Assembly (NCBI GenBank): GCA_001017865.1
Contig: LATQ01000202.1
Location: forward strand, 1-7,355
Direction: 5' to 3'
Length of the DNA stretch: 7,355 bases
From: Rhodococcus sp. IITR03
GTDB lineage: Bacteria > Actinomycetota > Actinomycetes > Mycobacteriales > Mycobacteriaceae
The translations under genes were made by a program, and so were the position numbers. Of this stretch, positions 1 through 5,803 are shown one piece after another. Every line of letters begins with the position of its first letter. The stretch's first letter is position 1. The notes beneath the pieces were generated by a model, which did no database searches, was not told the origin of the DNA, and saw nothing but the letters and a program-made list of their open reading frames with translations.

Positions 1-48
1 GATGGTACTGCACTCGACAGGGTGTGGGAGAGTAGGACACCGCCGAAC
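1..48 (+). rRNA. rrf: 5S ribosomal RNA, 3' end (partial)
   Basis: The first ~48 bases match the conserved 3' part of actinobacterial 5S rRNA: the helix IV/loop E segment and the near-invariant run AGAGTAGGACACCGCCGAAC (31-47 region) that pairs with the 5' end of the molecule. The 5' two thirds lie outside the window. The exact mature 3' end is not visible in the sequence; I place it just before the terminator stem. 5S is normally the last gene of a 16S-23S-5S operon, so the window starts at the end of an rRNA operon read on the plus strand. Confidence 0.9.
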
Positions 49-56
49 ACCCGTTA

Positions 57-89
57 CCGAAGACCCCCAACATCGTTGGGGGTCTTCGG
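57..89 (+). terminator. rRNA operon terminator 1
   Basis: A perfect 15-bp inverted repeat (left arm 57-71, right arm 75-89) with a 3-nt loop (ATC) lies about 9 nt after the 5S sequence and is followed by CTTT. The stem is GC-rich with no mismatches. Position and strength fit the intrinsic terminator of the rRNA operon. Confidence 0.9.
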
Positions 90-93
90 CTTT

Positions 94-129
94 GAGAAGG
101 GGACCCGCTTTCGCGGGTCCCCTTTTCTC
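94..129 (+). terminator. rRNA operon terminator 2 (tandem)
   Basis: This second hairpin starts 4 nt after the first. Bases 99-108 pair with 113-122 around a TTTC loop, and the outer GAGAA (94-98) pairs with TTCTC (125-129) past a 2-nt TT bulge. The T-rich right flank (TTTTCTC) acts as the U-tract. Tandem terminators are common after rRNA operons. The next gene begins within about 40 bp, so this probably also insulates that gene from rRNA transcription. Confidence 0.85.
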
Positions 130-151
130 GTATGCGGACATCCGGTCGACC

Positions 152-157
152 TATGCT
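152..157 (+). promoter_or_regulatory. Possible -10 element for a leaderless transcript
   Basis: TATGCT fits the actinobacterial -10 consensus TANNNT and sits 7 nt before the in-frame GTG at 165. That is the usual spacing for a transcript whose first base is the start codon. No convincing -35 is seen, because that region is occupied by the terminator stem. The call rests on one hexamer and its spacing. Confidence 0.35.
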
Positions 158-164
158 CGGAGAT

Positions 165-721
165 GTGGGACGGATCGAGCCGGCGACAAGCGTATTCGGT
201 GATTTCGAACTCACCATGGACGAACTACGGGCGGTCGCCCGATACGTGGCGGAGAGTGCACAGGCCGTGCTCCCCGTCTTCGAGGAGTCCGTGCCCGACG
301 ACCGTCGTCCACGTGCAGCACTCGACGCGGCCCGGGAATTCGTCGACGGTGCGCGACGAACGAGACTCCAGCGGGTCACCGCCCTGGATGCCCACCGAGC
401 TGCGAAGGACGCACCGACCGAGGAGGCTTCCCTTGCCGCACGGTGCGCCGGCGATGCTGCAGCGGCTGCCTATCTGCACCCGATCGTGAAGGCGACCCAG
501 GTCGGGCATATCCTGCGTGCCGCCGCGAGTGCCGCTCGCATCGCCGAACTCCGGCTGACGGCGACCCGGGAGCAACGGAGGACGCGCTCGACGACGCCCG
601 GCGACGCGCGACTCCCGTGGTGGTCGACGTCCTCTCCCGTTATCCGCTCGCCCCCACCTCGAGAACTCGGGTCGGAGAGTTGATGAACGCACTGGATGCG
701 TCTCTGCGTCGCGCGAACTAG
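165..721 (+). CDS. Imm-5-like putative immunity protein (one frameshift)
   Basis: The alanine-rich, helical protein resembles the actinobacterial family usually named 'putative immunity protein' or Imm-5-like. Recognisable stretches are FELTMDELRAVARYVAESAQ, AWEF-like AREFVDGARRTRLQRV, HRAAKDAP, the AAYLHP turn, TQVGHILRAAASAARIAEL, and a C-terminal RRATPVVVDVLSRYP. The frame breaks at about 553-554: adding one G (CGG to CGGG) joins the N-terminal part to the C-terminal part ending at TAG 719-721 and gives about 185 residues from GTG 165. Unrepaired, the first frame would end at 683 with an unrelated tail. Start is uncertain: ATG 132 abuts the terminator and is unlikely; ATG 153, GTG 165 (leaderless after TATGCT) and ATG 216 are alternatives. 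No toxin gene is adjacent, so the name is a family label and not a demonstrated role. I recall this family from memory and could not search it. Confidence 0.6.
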
Positions 722-727
722 GCAACG

Positions 728-764
728 TCCGGAGGGGGACCCGGTGTTCGGGTCCCCCTCCGGA
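728..764 (+). terminator. Terminator between the convergent immunity-like and SDR genes
   Basis: A perfect 15-bp stem (729-743 with 749-763), extended by a T-A pair (728/764), closes a 5-nt loop, GTGTT. It starts 7 nt after the stop codon at 721. The stem contains a G5/C5 block. There is no clear U-tract on the plus strand, which is common in high-GC actinobacteria. Because it is symmetric it may also end transcription of the SDR gene arriving from the right (stop at 821). Confidence 0.8.
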
Positions 765-820
765 TCTCCATCCCCCGCGACCGGTGCCCATCTCACCGGT
801 CGCCGTCCGGAAGATCACGC

Positions 821-1585
821 CTACAGGTACCACCCGCCGTTGACGCCGATGGCCTGCCCTGTGATGAAGCCGGCGTCGTCCGTGCACAGGAAGGCAGCCG
901 CCGCGGCCACGTCGTGCGGCGTGCCGGTGCGGCGCACCGGAGTCATGTTCGCCAGCACGTCCAGGTCGATCAACTGACCGGGCTGTTCCTCGGCCCGCGC
1001 CATCGGTGTGTCGATGATCGACGGTGGAATCGTGTTGGCGGTGATGCTTCGGGGACAGCTCGAATGCCAGCGCCTTCGTCAGCGCGATGACACCGCCCTT
1101 GGATGCGACGTAGTGTGCGCGATCCGGTGCGCCGGACTGCGCGCTCGACGATGAGATCGTCACGATGCGGCCCATCCTGCTTCGAGGAGGTCGGGCAGTG
1201 CCGACTGGATCGTGTTGAAGGTGCCGGTGAGATTGACGTCGAGGGTCCGCTGCCACGACTCCGCGGTGATTTCACCGAACGGTGCGCTTTCCTGGATGCC
1301 GGCACTCGTGACGATGATCGAGATCGGGCCGAGTTCGGCGCGTGCCTTCTCGACGGCCGCGTCGACGCTCGCCCGATCCGAGACGTCCACCTCGAGCCCG
1401 ATCACCCGAGCTCCGTCGTTCGCCAGTTCGTCCGCTGCGGCCCGGACGGCGTCGCCGCTGCGGTCGAGCAGAGCGACGGGGTGGTTGCGTCCGGCAAGTT
1501 CTCCGGCGATCGCTCGTCCGATGCCGGATGCGGCGCCCGAGACGATGGCCACCCGATCTGCTGCCGTGCTGTTCTCAGTGGACAT
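821..1585 (-). CDS. SDR-family NAD(P)-dependent oxidoreductase (two frameshifts)
   Basis: Classical short-chain dehydrogenase, cytosolic, likely interconverting an alcohol and a ketone. Visible motifs are the Rossmann glycine motif SGAASGIG (residues 16-23), Asp41 after strand beta-2 (suggesting NAD(H) over NADP(H)), TSAG in place of the usual NNAG, the catalytic serine in TISSSS (about 143-148), YVASK with Tyr159 and Lys163, IPPSIIDTPM after the active site, and a C-terminal GFITGQAIGVNGGWYL. Two breaks occur. At 1176-1177 one C is missing (coding GG for GGx before ATGGGC); near 1046-1047 two bases are missing (AAGC for AAGGGC). Repaired length is 255 residues, normal for the family. The start ATG (1583-1585) has a strong GGAAGGAAG Shine-Dalgarno (rc of 1591-1599) inside the end of the upstream P450, whose stop it overlaps by 11 bp. 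Its likely substrate is the product of that P450; this is inferred from context only. Confidence 0.88.
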
Positions 1586-2868
1586 GGGCGCTTCCTTCCG
1601 TGACGGAGACGGGAGTGAACTCGAGATGGATCTCGGTCAGTCCGCGGAGGATGTAGGTCGGTTCGTAGGCGAAGTGCCGGTCGTCGGCGGGTCCGTGCTT
1701 CTCTTCGGAGATCCGAATGTCGCCGAGTCGGTCCAGCAGCCGCTCGACGGTGACACGTGCTTCCACGCGGGCCAGCGGACCGCCGGGGCACGAGTGGACA
1801 CCGCGCCCGAAGGCGATGTGTTCGCGGGAGTTCTCCCGATCGATCCGGAACTCGTGGGGATCGGTGAATCTGCGGGGATCGCGGTTGCCCGCCGGCAGGG
1901 ACACCATGACGGTGGTGCCCGCCGGTATCTCGACGCCCCCGAGGTTCGTCTTCTTCCTGGTCAGTCGGAAGTCGCTCTTGACCGGACCTTCCAACCGGAG
2001 CGCTTCCTCCACGAACTGCGGTACGAGACTGCGATCCTCGCGGAGTTGCTTCTGCAGGTCGGGGTTCTCGGCGATGAGCCGGAAGGCTGCCGTGATCAGG
2101 CGTGCGGTGGTGTCCTGCCCGGCACCGAACAGGAAGGTGGCGAGCCGGACGAGATCGACGACCTCGGGAGTATCGCCGTCCGCGTAGGTGGATCCGGCGA
2201 GGATCGACAGGACGTCCTTCCCCGGGTTCTTCCGCCGGTCCTCGATGTAGGCCGAGAACTTCGAATCCAGGAACTCCAGCGGATTGGTCCCGAGGCGCCG
2301 TCCTCGGCCATCGCCCCGGGTGTCTGCGTCGACAGGTGCGCGACGAAGGCGGCGTGGTCTTCCTCCGGTACGCCGAGGAGATCGGCGATGGTGAGCAACG
2401 CGAAGGGCTGCGCGTACTGGTGGAGCAGCTCGACCTTGCCGGACTCGTGGAAGGTGTCGATCAGGCGATCCGCGAGCCGCCACATGAAGTCCTCGTTCTC
2501 GGCGAGACGTCGCGGGGTGAACAATCCGCCGAGCAGTCGCCGGACACGGGTGTGCTGGGGCGGATCCATCGTCACGAGGTGCTCGTTCAGCGGGATCTCG
2601 GGACGATGACGTTCGATCTGTTCGCCGATGTCGTCGCCTCGGGTTCGAACGGCATGCCGGGGAACGGTCCCGTCGCGGCGTTGATGTTCGAGTACGTCGC
2701 CGTATCGCGAAGTACGGCAAGGCATTCCTCGAATCCGGTCACCGCGACCACGTTGCGTGGACCGGTGAACCGCACCGGGCATTCCGAACGGAGGTGATCG
2801 AAGTAGGGATGCGGGTCGGGGATGAAGGACGGATCCGTGAAGAAATCCTTGGAATCGAAGTCGTTCAC
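1575..2868 (-). CDS. Cytochrome P450 monooxygenase (two frameshifts)
   Basis: Soluble bacterial class I-type P450, a haem-thiolate enzyme that inserts one oxygen atom into its substrate using electrons from a ferredoxin system not present here. In the repaired 431-residue protein the I-helix oxygen-activation motif AGQDTT is at 250-255, the K-helix ExxR is EALR 289-292, and the haem loop FGRGVHSCPG carries the axial Cys361. An N-terminal VTMDPPQHTRVRRLL segment, the typical C-helix region, is also present. Breaks: one C missing at 2637-2638 (coding GAGGC for GAGGGC) and one C missing at 2289-2291 (coding TCGGGACC for TCGGGGACC). Start is GTG 2868 because AGGAG (rc of 2874-2878) lies 5 nt upstream; a further upstream GTG would have no such site. 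No membrane anchor is seen. It shows no haem-loop similarity to the cholesterol-side-chain P450s (CYP125/CYP142) that I can recognise; I do not assign a CYP number. Confidence 0.92.
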
Positions 2869-2963
2869 TCGGGCTCCTGACGTCGTGCGCACACGAGGTG
2901 CGCAACTGCGGTGTTTTCCGATGAGAACGCCAGCCTCGCCCGATGCTGAGCGCCTGCCTAGCA

Positions 2964-2985
2964 GTGCTGGTTACATGGATAGCAC
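2964..2985. promoter_or_regulatory. Candidate TetR operator over the P450 promoter
   Basis: GTGCT (2964-2968) and AGCAC (2981-2985) form an inverted repeat with a 12-bp spacer, 22 bp overall. It covers the predicted -10 of the P450 promoter in the region shared with the divergent TetR gene. TetR proteins usually bind inverted repeats of this size in such intergenic regions. The arms are short, so chance cannot be excluded. Confidence 0.35.
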
Positions 2986-3004
2986 GGGGGCCGAATGTGG
3001 TCAA
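2976..3004 (-). promoter_or_regulatory. Promoter of the P450-SDR operon
   Basis: On the minus strand TTGACC (rc of 2999-3004) and TATCCA (rc of 2976-2981) are separated by exactly 17 bp, matching a sigma-70-type -35/-10 pair with one or two mismatches per box. Transcription would begin near 2969 and leave a leader of about 100 nt before GTG 2868. The -10 box lies inside the inverted repeat at 2964-2985. Confidence 0.5.
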
Positions 3005-3025
3005 GAGCACACTCGCCGGTGTGGT

Positions 3026-3056
3026 TACGATGAGCACGCATCGGTGCGCCGCACCG
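3026..3056 (+). promoter_or_regulatory. Candidate TetR-gene -10 and hairpin/operator
   Basis: TACGAT (3026-3031) fits the actinobacterial -10 consensus for the TetR gene, with no good -35 at the right distance. Just downstream CGGTGC-GCC-GCACCG (3042-3056) is a perfect 6-bp inverted repeat that would fall in the leader or cover the transcription start. It could serve as a second operator for autoregulation. Confidence 0.3.
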
Positions 3057-3084
3057 GCCGCGCGAAGCGGACGCCGACGACCAC

Positions 3085-3090
3085 GGAGGT
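3085..3090 (+). promoter_or_regulatory. Ribosome binding site of the TetR gene
   Basis: GGAGGT lies 5 nt before ATG 3096, which fixes that start codon. Confidence 0.8.
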
Positions 3091-3095
3091 AGGGG

Positions 3096-3736
3096 ATGAC
3101 GTCGTCGAGGCGGATCGGCTCACCGGATGCGAAGAACAGGACCGTTCTGCTCGACGCGGCCGAGCAGTTGATGATCGAAAAAGGCTACGCAGCAGTTACT
3201 TCGAGACGTGTCGCCGAACGTGCCGGACTCAAGCCGCAACTCGTGCACTACTACTTCCGGACCATGGACGATCTCTTCCTCGAGATGTTCCGCCGGCGCG
3301 CCGAAGAGGGCCTGGCGGTCCAGGCCGAAGTGGCGAAGTCCCCCAACCTCTTCGGGCCCTCTGGGAGTTCAGTACCGATCCCGCCGCGGTGGCCGTGACG
3401 ATGGAGTTCATCGCGATGGCGCGTCATCGCGACGCGCTCCGCTCCGAGATCGCGCGCTATTCGGAGCTGTTCCGCGTCGGGCAGCGGGATGCCGCGCGCG
3501 CCGCTCTCGCACGGTCCGGATACGACCTGGCGCGGATTCCCCCCGTGGTGCTGTCGGTGCTGATGACGAGCATCTCGCGAGTGCTCGTGATGGAGGAGTC
3601 CCTCGGTCTGACGGCGGGTCATGCCGAGACCTACGAACTCGTCGAGTGGTGCCTGTCGATGCTCGAAGGTGGTGCCGACAGCGGCGGAACGGAATCTGCT
3701 TTCCAACGCCGTGACCTGGCTGATGCGCCGCGGTAG
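3096..3736 (+). CDS. TetR/AcrR-family transcriptional regulator (one frameshift)
   Basis: Probable ligand-responsive repressor. The N-terminal helix-turn-helix DNA-binding domain occupies about residues 14-62: LLDAAEQLMIEKGYAAVTSRR leads into VAERAGLKPQLVHYYF, the recognition helix ending in the typical YYF, followed by DDLFLEMF. The rest is an all-helical ligand/dimer domain. The frame breaks at 3353: restoring a C (TTCGGG to TTCCGGG) reads through as LFRALWEFSTDPAAVAV and on to TAG 3734-3736, giving 213 residues, the normal TetR length. Unrepaired, the HTH half would stop at 3398. GGAGGT 5 nt before ATG 3096 supports the start. It lies divergent from the P450-SDR operon and upstream of the Mce operon on the same strand, so it may control either or both. 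The inducer is unknown; an import substrate or its CoA or oxidised derivative is a reasonable guess. Confidence 0.9.
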
Positions 3737-3780
3737 GGGTCGGAGATCGAAGTCGTCCGAAATCGTGTATTGCAACTACG

Positions 3781-3793
3781 AGAATAGTATTCT
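3781..3793. promoter_or_regulatory. Perfect palindrome, candidate operator of the Mce operon
   Basis: AGAATA-G-TATTCT is a perfect 6-bp inverted repeat around a single G, AT-rich in an otherwise GC-rich region. It lies 44 bp after the TetR stop and 320 bp before the first permease. Its size and symmetry fit a dimeric TetR-type operator. The same motif is not present in the P450/TetR intergenic region, so its cognate regulator may be a different protein encoded elsewhere. Confidence 0.45.
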
Positions 3794-4041
3794 ACTTTTG
3801 GCTCGGGCAGACAGCCCGGCTTCGGCACCCGATCGCCCGCGGGTCGCCGAGGCGCTGCGCCACCGTGCGTGACCCGGCATCGGCCGGTCCCGCCCGTGCG
3901 CTCCGGCCGGCGATGCGCTCGTCGTGCCGGATCTCGAAAAAATTCTCGAAAAGTCTGCGAACACAGTCTGTTTCGGCGATGCTTGCGACCGTTCGATGGT
4001 CGGCGTCGTCCACGCTCATCTACTCCTGGAGGGGAGCAGCC

Positions 4042-4107
4042 GTGACACCTGCGAGGTGGGGGTCGTCGAGACGGTGGTGTGTGCTCGATGTCGGATCGGT
4101 GCGGTAG
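4042..4107 (+). CDS. Possible 21-residue leader peptide
   Basis: GTG 4042 follows GGAGGGGAG with about 5 nt spacing, the best Shine-Dalgarno upstream of the Mce operon. It opens a 21-codon frame ending at TAG 4105-4107, only 6 nt before ATG 4114 of the first permease. The peptide (VTPARWGSSRRWCVLDVGSVR) has two Trp and one Cys and no recognised domain. It could be a translated leader coupled to yrbEA, whose own SD (GGTAGG, 4103-4108) is weak. It is in the same frame as yrbEA, so an undetected base error turning it into an N-terminal extension is another option. Confidence 0.25.
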   Translation: MTPARWGSSRRWCVLDVGSVR

Positions 4108-4113
4108 GCCGCG

Positions 4114-4945
4114 ATGAGCACGACGGCCACGAAAGAGATCGGCGCGTGGGCCCGCGGCTACCTCCGCCGGCATCCGATGGCGGCGCTCGAAACCGTCGGT
4201 GGTCAGTGTGTGCTGGGCATCCGTGCCTCCAGTACCTGATCCTCGACATCGCCACCCTCCGGTTCCCGTTCGCCGAGTTCGTCCGCCAGGCGGCCTTCAT
4301 GGCCTCGGCTTCCGCGCTGCCCACGATGTTCGTCGCGATCCCGATCGGGGTGACCCTGTCGATCCAGTTCGGGCTGCTCGCCGGTCAGGTCGGCGCGACC
4401 TCCCTGGCCGGTGCGGCGAGCGGTCTCGCGGTCATCAAGCAGGGCGCACCCATGGTGGCAGCCCTGCTCATGGCGTCGGCAGCCGGTTCCGCTGTCTGTG
4501 CCGATCTCGCTCCCGCAAGATCCGCGACGAGATCGACGCCATGGAGGTGATGGGCCTGTCGGTCGTCCGACGCCTCGTGGTGCCGCGCCTGGTGGCCGCA
4601 GTGGTGGTCGGTCTCGCCCTCACCGGCCTGGTCTGCTTTGTCGGCTTCCTCTCCGGATACATCTTCAACACCTTCGTGATGAACGGAACGCCAGGCAGTT
4701 TCGTCACGACGTTCGCGTCCTTCGCGACGATCGGTGACTTCGTGCTGACCATGATCAAGGCGGCGGTCTTCGGTGCGATCGTCGCGGTCGTCGCCTGCCA
4801 CAAGGGTCTGTCGACGCGCGGCGGACCGGCGGGCGTCGCCGACTCCGTCAATGCGACCGTCGTCGCGTCGATCCTGCTCCTGATGATCGTCAACGTCGCC
4901 TTCACGCAGCTGTACGTGCTGCTCTTCCCGAAGACGGGGTTCTGA
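4114..4945 (+). CDS. yrbEA: YrbEA/MlaE-type ABC transporter permease of an Mce system (two frameshifts)
   Basis: Integral membrane permease (MlaE/PF02405-type) forming half of the inner-membrane channel of an Mce lipid importer. Repaired length is 277 residues. An N-terminal amphipathic region (to about 50) is followed by hydrophobic segments at about 62-92, 100-130, 153-188, 209-228 and 248-272. The cytoplasmic coupling motif EIDAMEVMG is at 140-148, where the MceG-type ATPase would dock. Breaks: a T is missing at 4228 (GCCTCC for GCCTTCC, giving AFQYLILDI) and a G at 4509 (CTCGCTCC for CTCGGCTCC, giving ADLGSRKIRDEID). Without repair the first frame ends after about 41 codons. Start ATG 4114 has only a weak GGTAGG upstream. 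The stop at 4943-4945 is followed 2 nt later by yrbEB, so the two are one operon. No ATPase gene is in the window; Mce operons normally use a shared MceG encoded elsewhere. Confidence 0.92.
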
Positions 4946-4947
4946 CG

Positions 4948-5801
4948 ATGGCGTCCCGGTACTTCCCCCCCGGCACCCGGTCGTTCGTCGTCGTCGCGAC
5001 GGCGCAGGTCCGTTCGGTCCAGCGTCTCGGCCACATGGTCGTCTTCCTCCTGCGTGCCGTGGCCGCGATCCCGACGACCCTGCGGCACTACCGGAAGGAG
5101 TTCCTACGCATCCTCTCCGACGTCACCTGGGGCAACGGCTCTCTCGTGGTCGGAGGCGGCACGGCCGGGGTGATCATCGTCCTGGGTGCGTCGGCGGGTG
5201 CGATCGTCGCCATCGAGGGATACAACGCGCTGCACCTGCTCGGGCTCGAACCCGCGACGGGAATGGTGTCCTCGACCGCCACGACCCGCGAACTCGCGCC
5301 CATCAGGCCTCGCTCGCGTTCGCCGCGCAGGCCGGGTGCCGGTTCACCGCCCAACTCGGTGCGATGCGCATCTCGGAGGAGATCGACGCCATGGAGTCGC
5401 TGGCGATCCGGTCGATCCCGTATCTCGTCACGACCCGGCTGCTCGCCTCGGTGGTCGCGGTGGTGCCGCTGTATCTGGTCTGCCTCACCGTGAACTACGT
5501 TGCCGTGCAATCGGTGATCGGGCTGACCGGGGGAGTGTCGGCCGGCACCTACGGCCACTACTTCTCCCTCGTGCTCAACGGCACCGACATCGCCTATTCA
5601 CTGCTCAAGACCGTGGTCTTCGTCGTCATCACCACCACGATCCAGTGCTACTACGGCTTCTACGCCGCCGGTGGGCCGCAGGGTGTGGGAACGGCGGCCG
5701 GCCGCGCCATGCGGGCGAGCATCTCTGCGATGATCGTGGTCAACCTCCTCATGACCGTCGCCCTCTGGGGTATCGGTTCGGGCGCAAGGCTCGGAGGGTA
5801 G
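4948..5801 (+). CDS. yrbEB: YrbEB/MlaE-type ABC transporter permease of an Mce system (one frameshift)
   Basis: Second MlaE-type permease, expected to pair with YrbEA as the heterodimeric membrane channel. Repaired length is 284 residues. A long N-terminal interfacial helix region (to about 60) leads to membrane segments at about 66-90, 117-133, 160-192, 215-235 and 258-277. The coupling motif EEIDAMESL is at 144-152, in the family-typical context QLGAMRISEEIDAME. The frame breaks between 5305 and 5306 (ATCAGGCC): one base is missing between Ile119 and Ala121. The lost base could be T (ATG), G (AGG) or A (AAG), so residue 120 is undetermined. ATG 4948 lies 2 nt after the yrbEA stop with no strong SD, suggesting coupled translation. 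TAG 5799-5801 is 2 nt before mceA. Confidence 0.92.
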
Positions 5802-5803
5802 GC

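Larger units (their letters stand above)
3737..4113. other. Non-coding region upstream of the Mce operon
   Basis: No convincing gene lies in these 377 bp. They contain a 13-bp perfect palindrome (3781-3793), a small hairpin CGGGC-AGACA-GCCCG (3804-3818), an imperfect GC-rich inverted repeat (3877-3887 with 3903-3916, 3-nt bulge), a short direct repeat TCTCGAAAA at 3932 and 3944, and a strong Shine-Dalgarno-like GGAGGGGAG (4028-4036) before a 21-codon ORF (4042-4107). The 3765-3800 and 3930-3955 stretches are locally AT-rich. The region should hold the Mce promoter, but I see no clear -35/-10 pair. Confidence 0.6.

Noticed and set aside
225..1256. Long 343-codon minus-strand ORF across the immunity-like gene, the terminator and part of the SDR
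   Set aside because: Only the stretch around 1050-1175 (GRIVTISSSSAQSG...YVASK) is real, as the middle frame of the SDR. The rest is shadow translation of the plus-strand gene and of a terminator.
1212..2609. Plus-strand 465-codon ORF antisense to the P450 and SDR
   Set aside because: It is a mirror frame typical of high-GC DNA. The minus strand carries the P450 and SDR catalytic motifs.
2885..2904. Repeated GTGCGCA at 2885 and 2898 as an operator in the P450 leader
   Set aside because: Short, GC-rich and self-complementary; such words are frequent at this base composition and lie downstream of the predicted start of transcription.
3986..4002. CGACC-N7-GGTCG inverted repeat
   Set aside because: Five-base arms are expected by chance in 377 bp of GC-rich DNA, and no promoter element is attached.
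3792..4019. Minus-strand 75-codon ORF (MSVDDADHRTVASIAETDCV...) with AGGAG upstream
   Set aside because: No domain recognised, SD spacing only 3 nt, its later half is Arg/Ala/Gly-rich like shadow frames, and codon quality is below that of the real genes. Not listed as a gene, only noted.
3924..4113. Plus-strand reading VPDLEKILEKSANTVC... upstream of yrbEA as an N-terminal extension or separate gene
   Set aside because: No RBS, mediocre third-position GC, unusual Cys content, and it is in a different frame from the true yrbEA start; YrbEA already has family-normal length from 4114.
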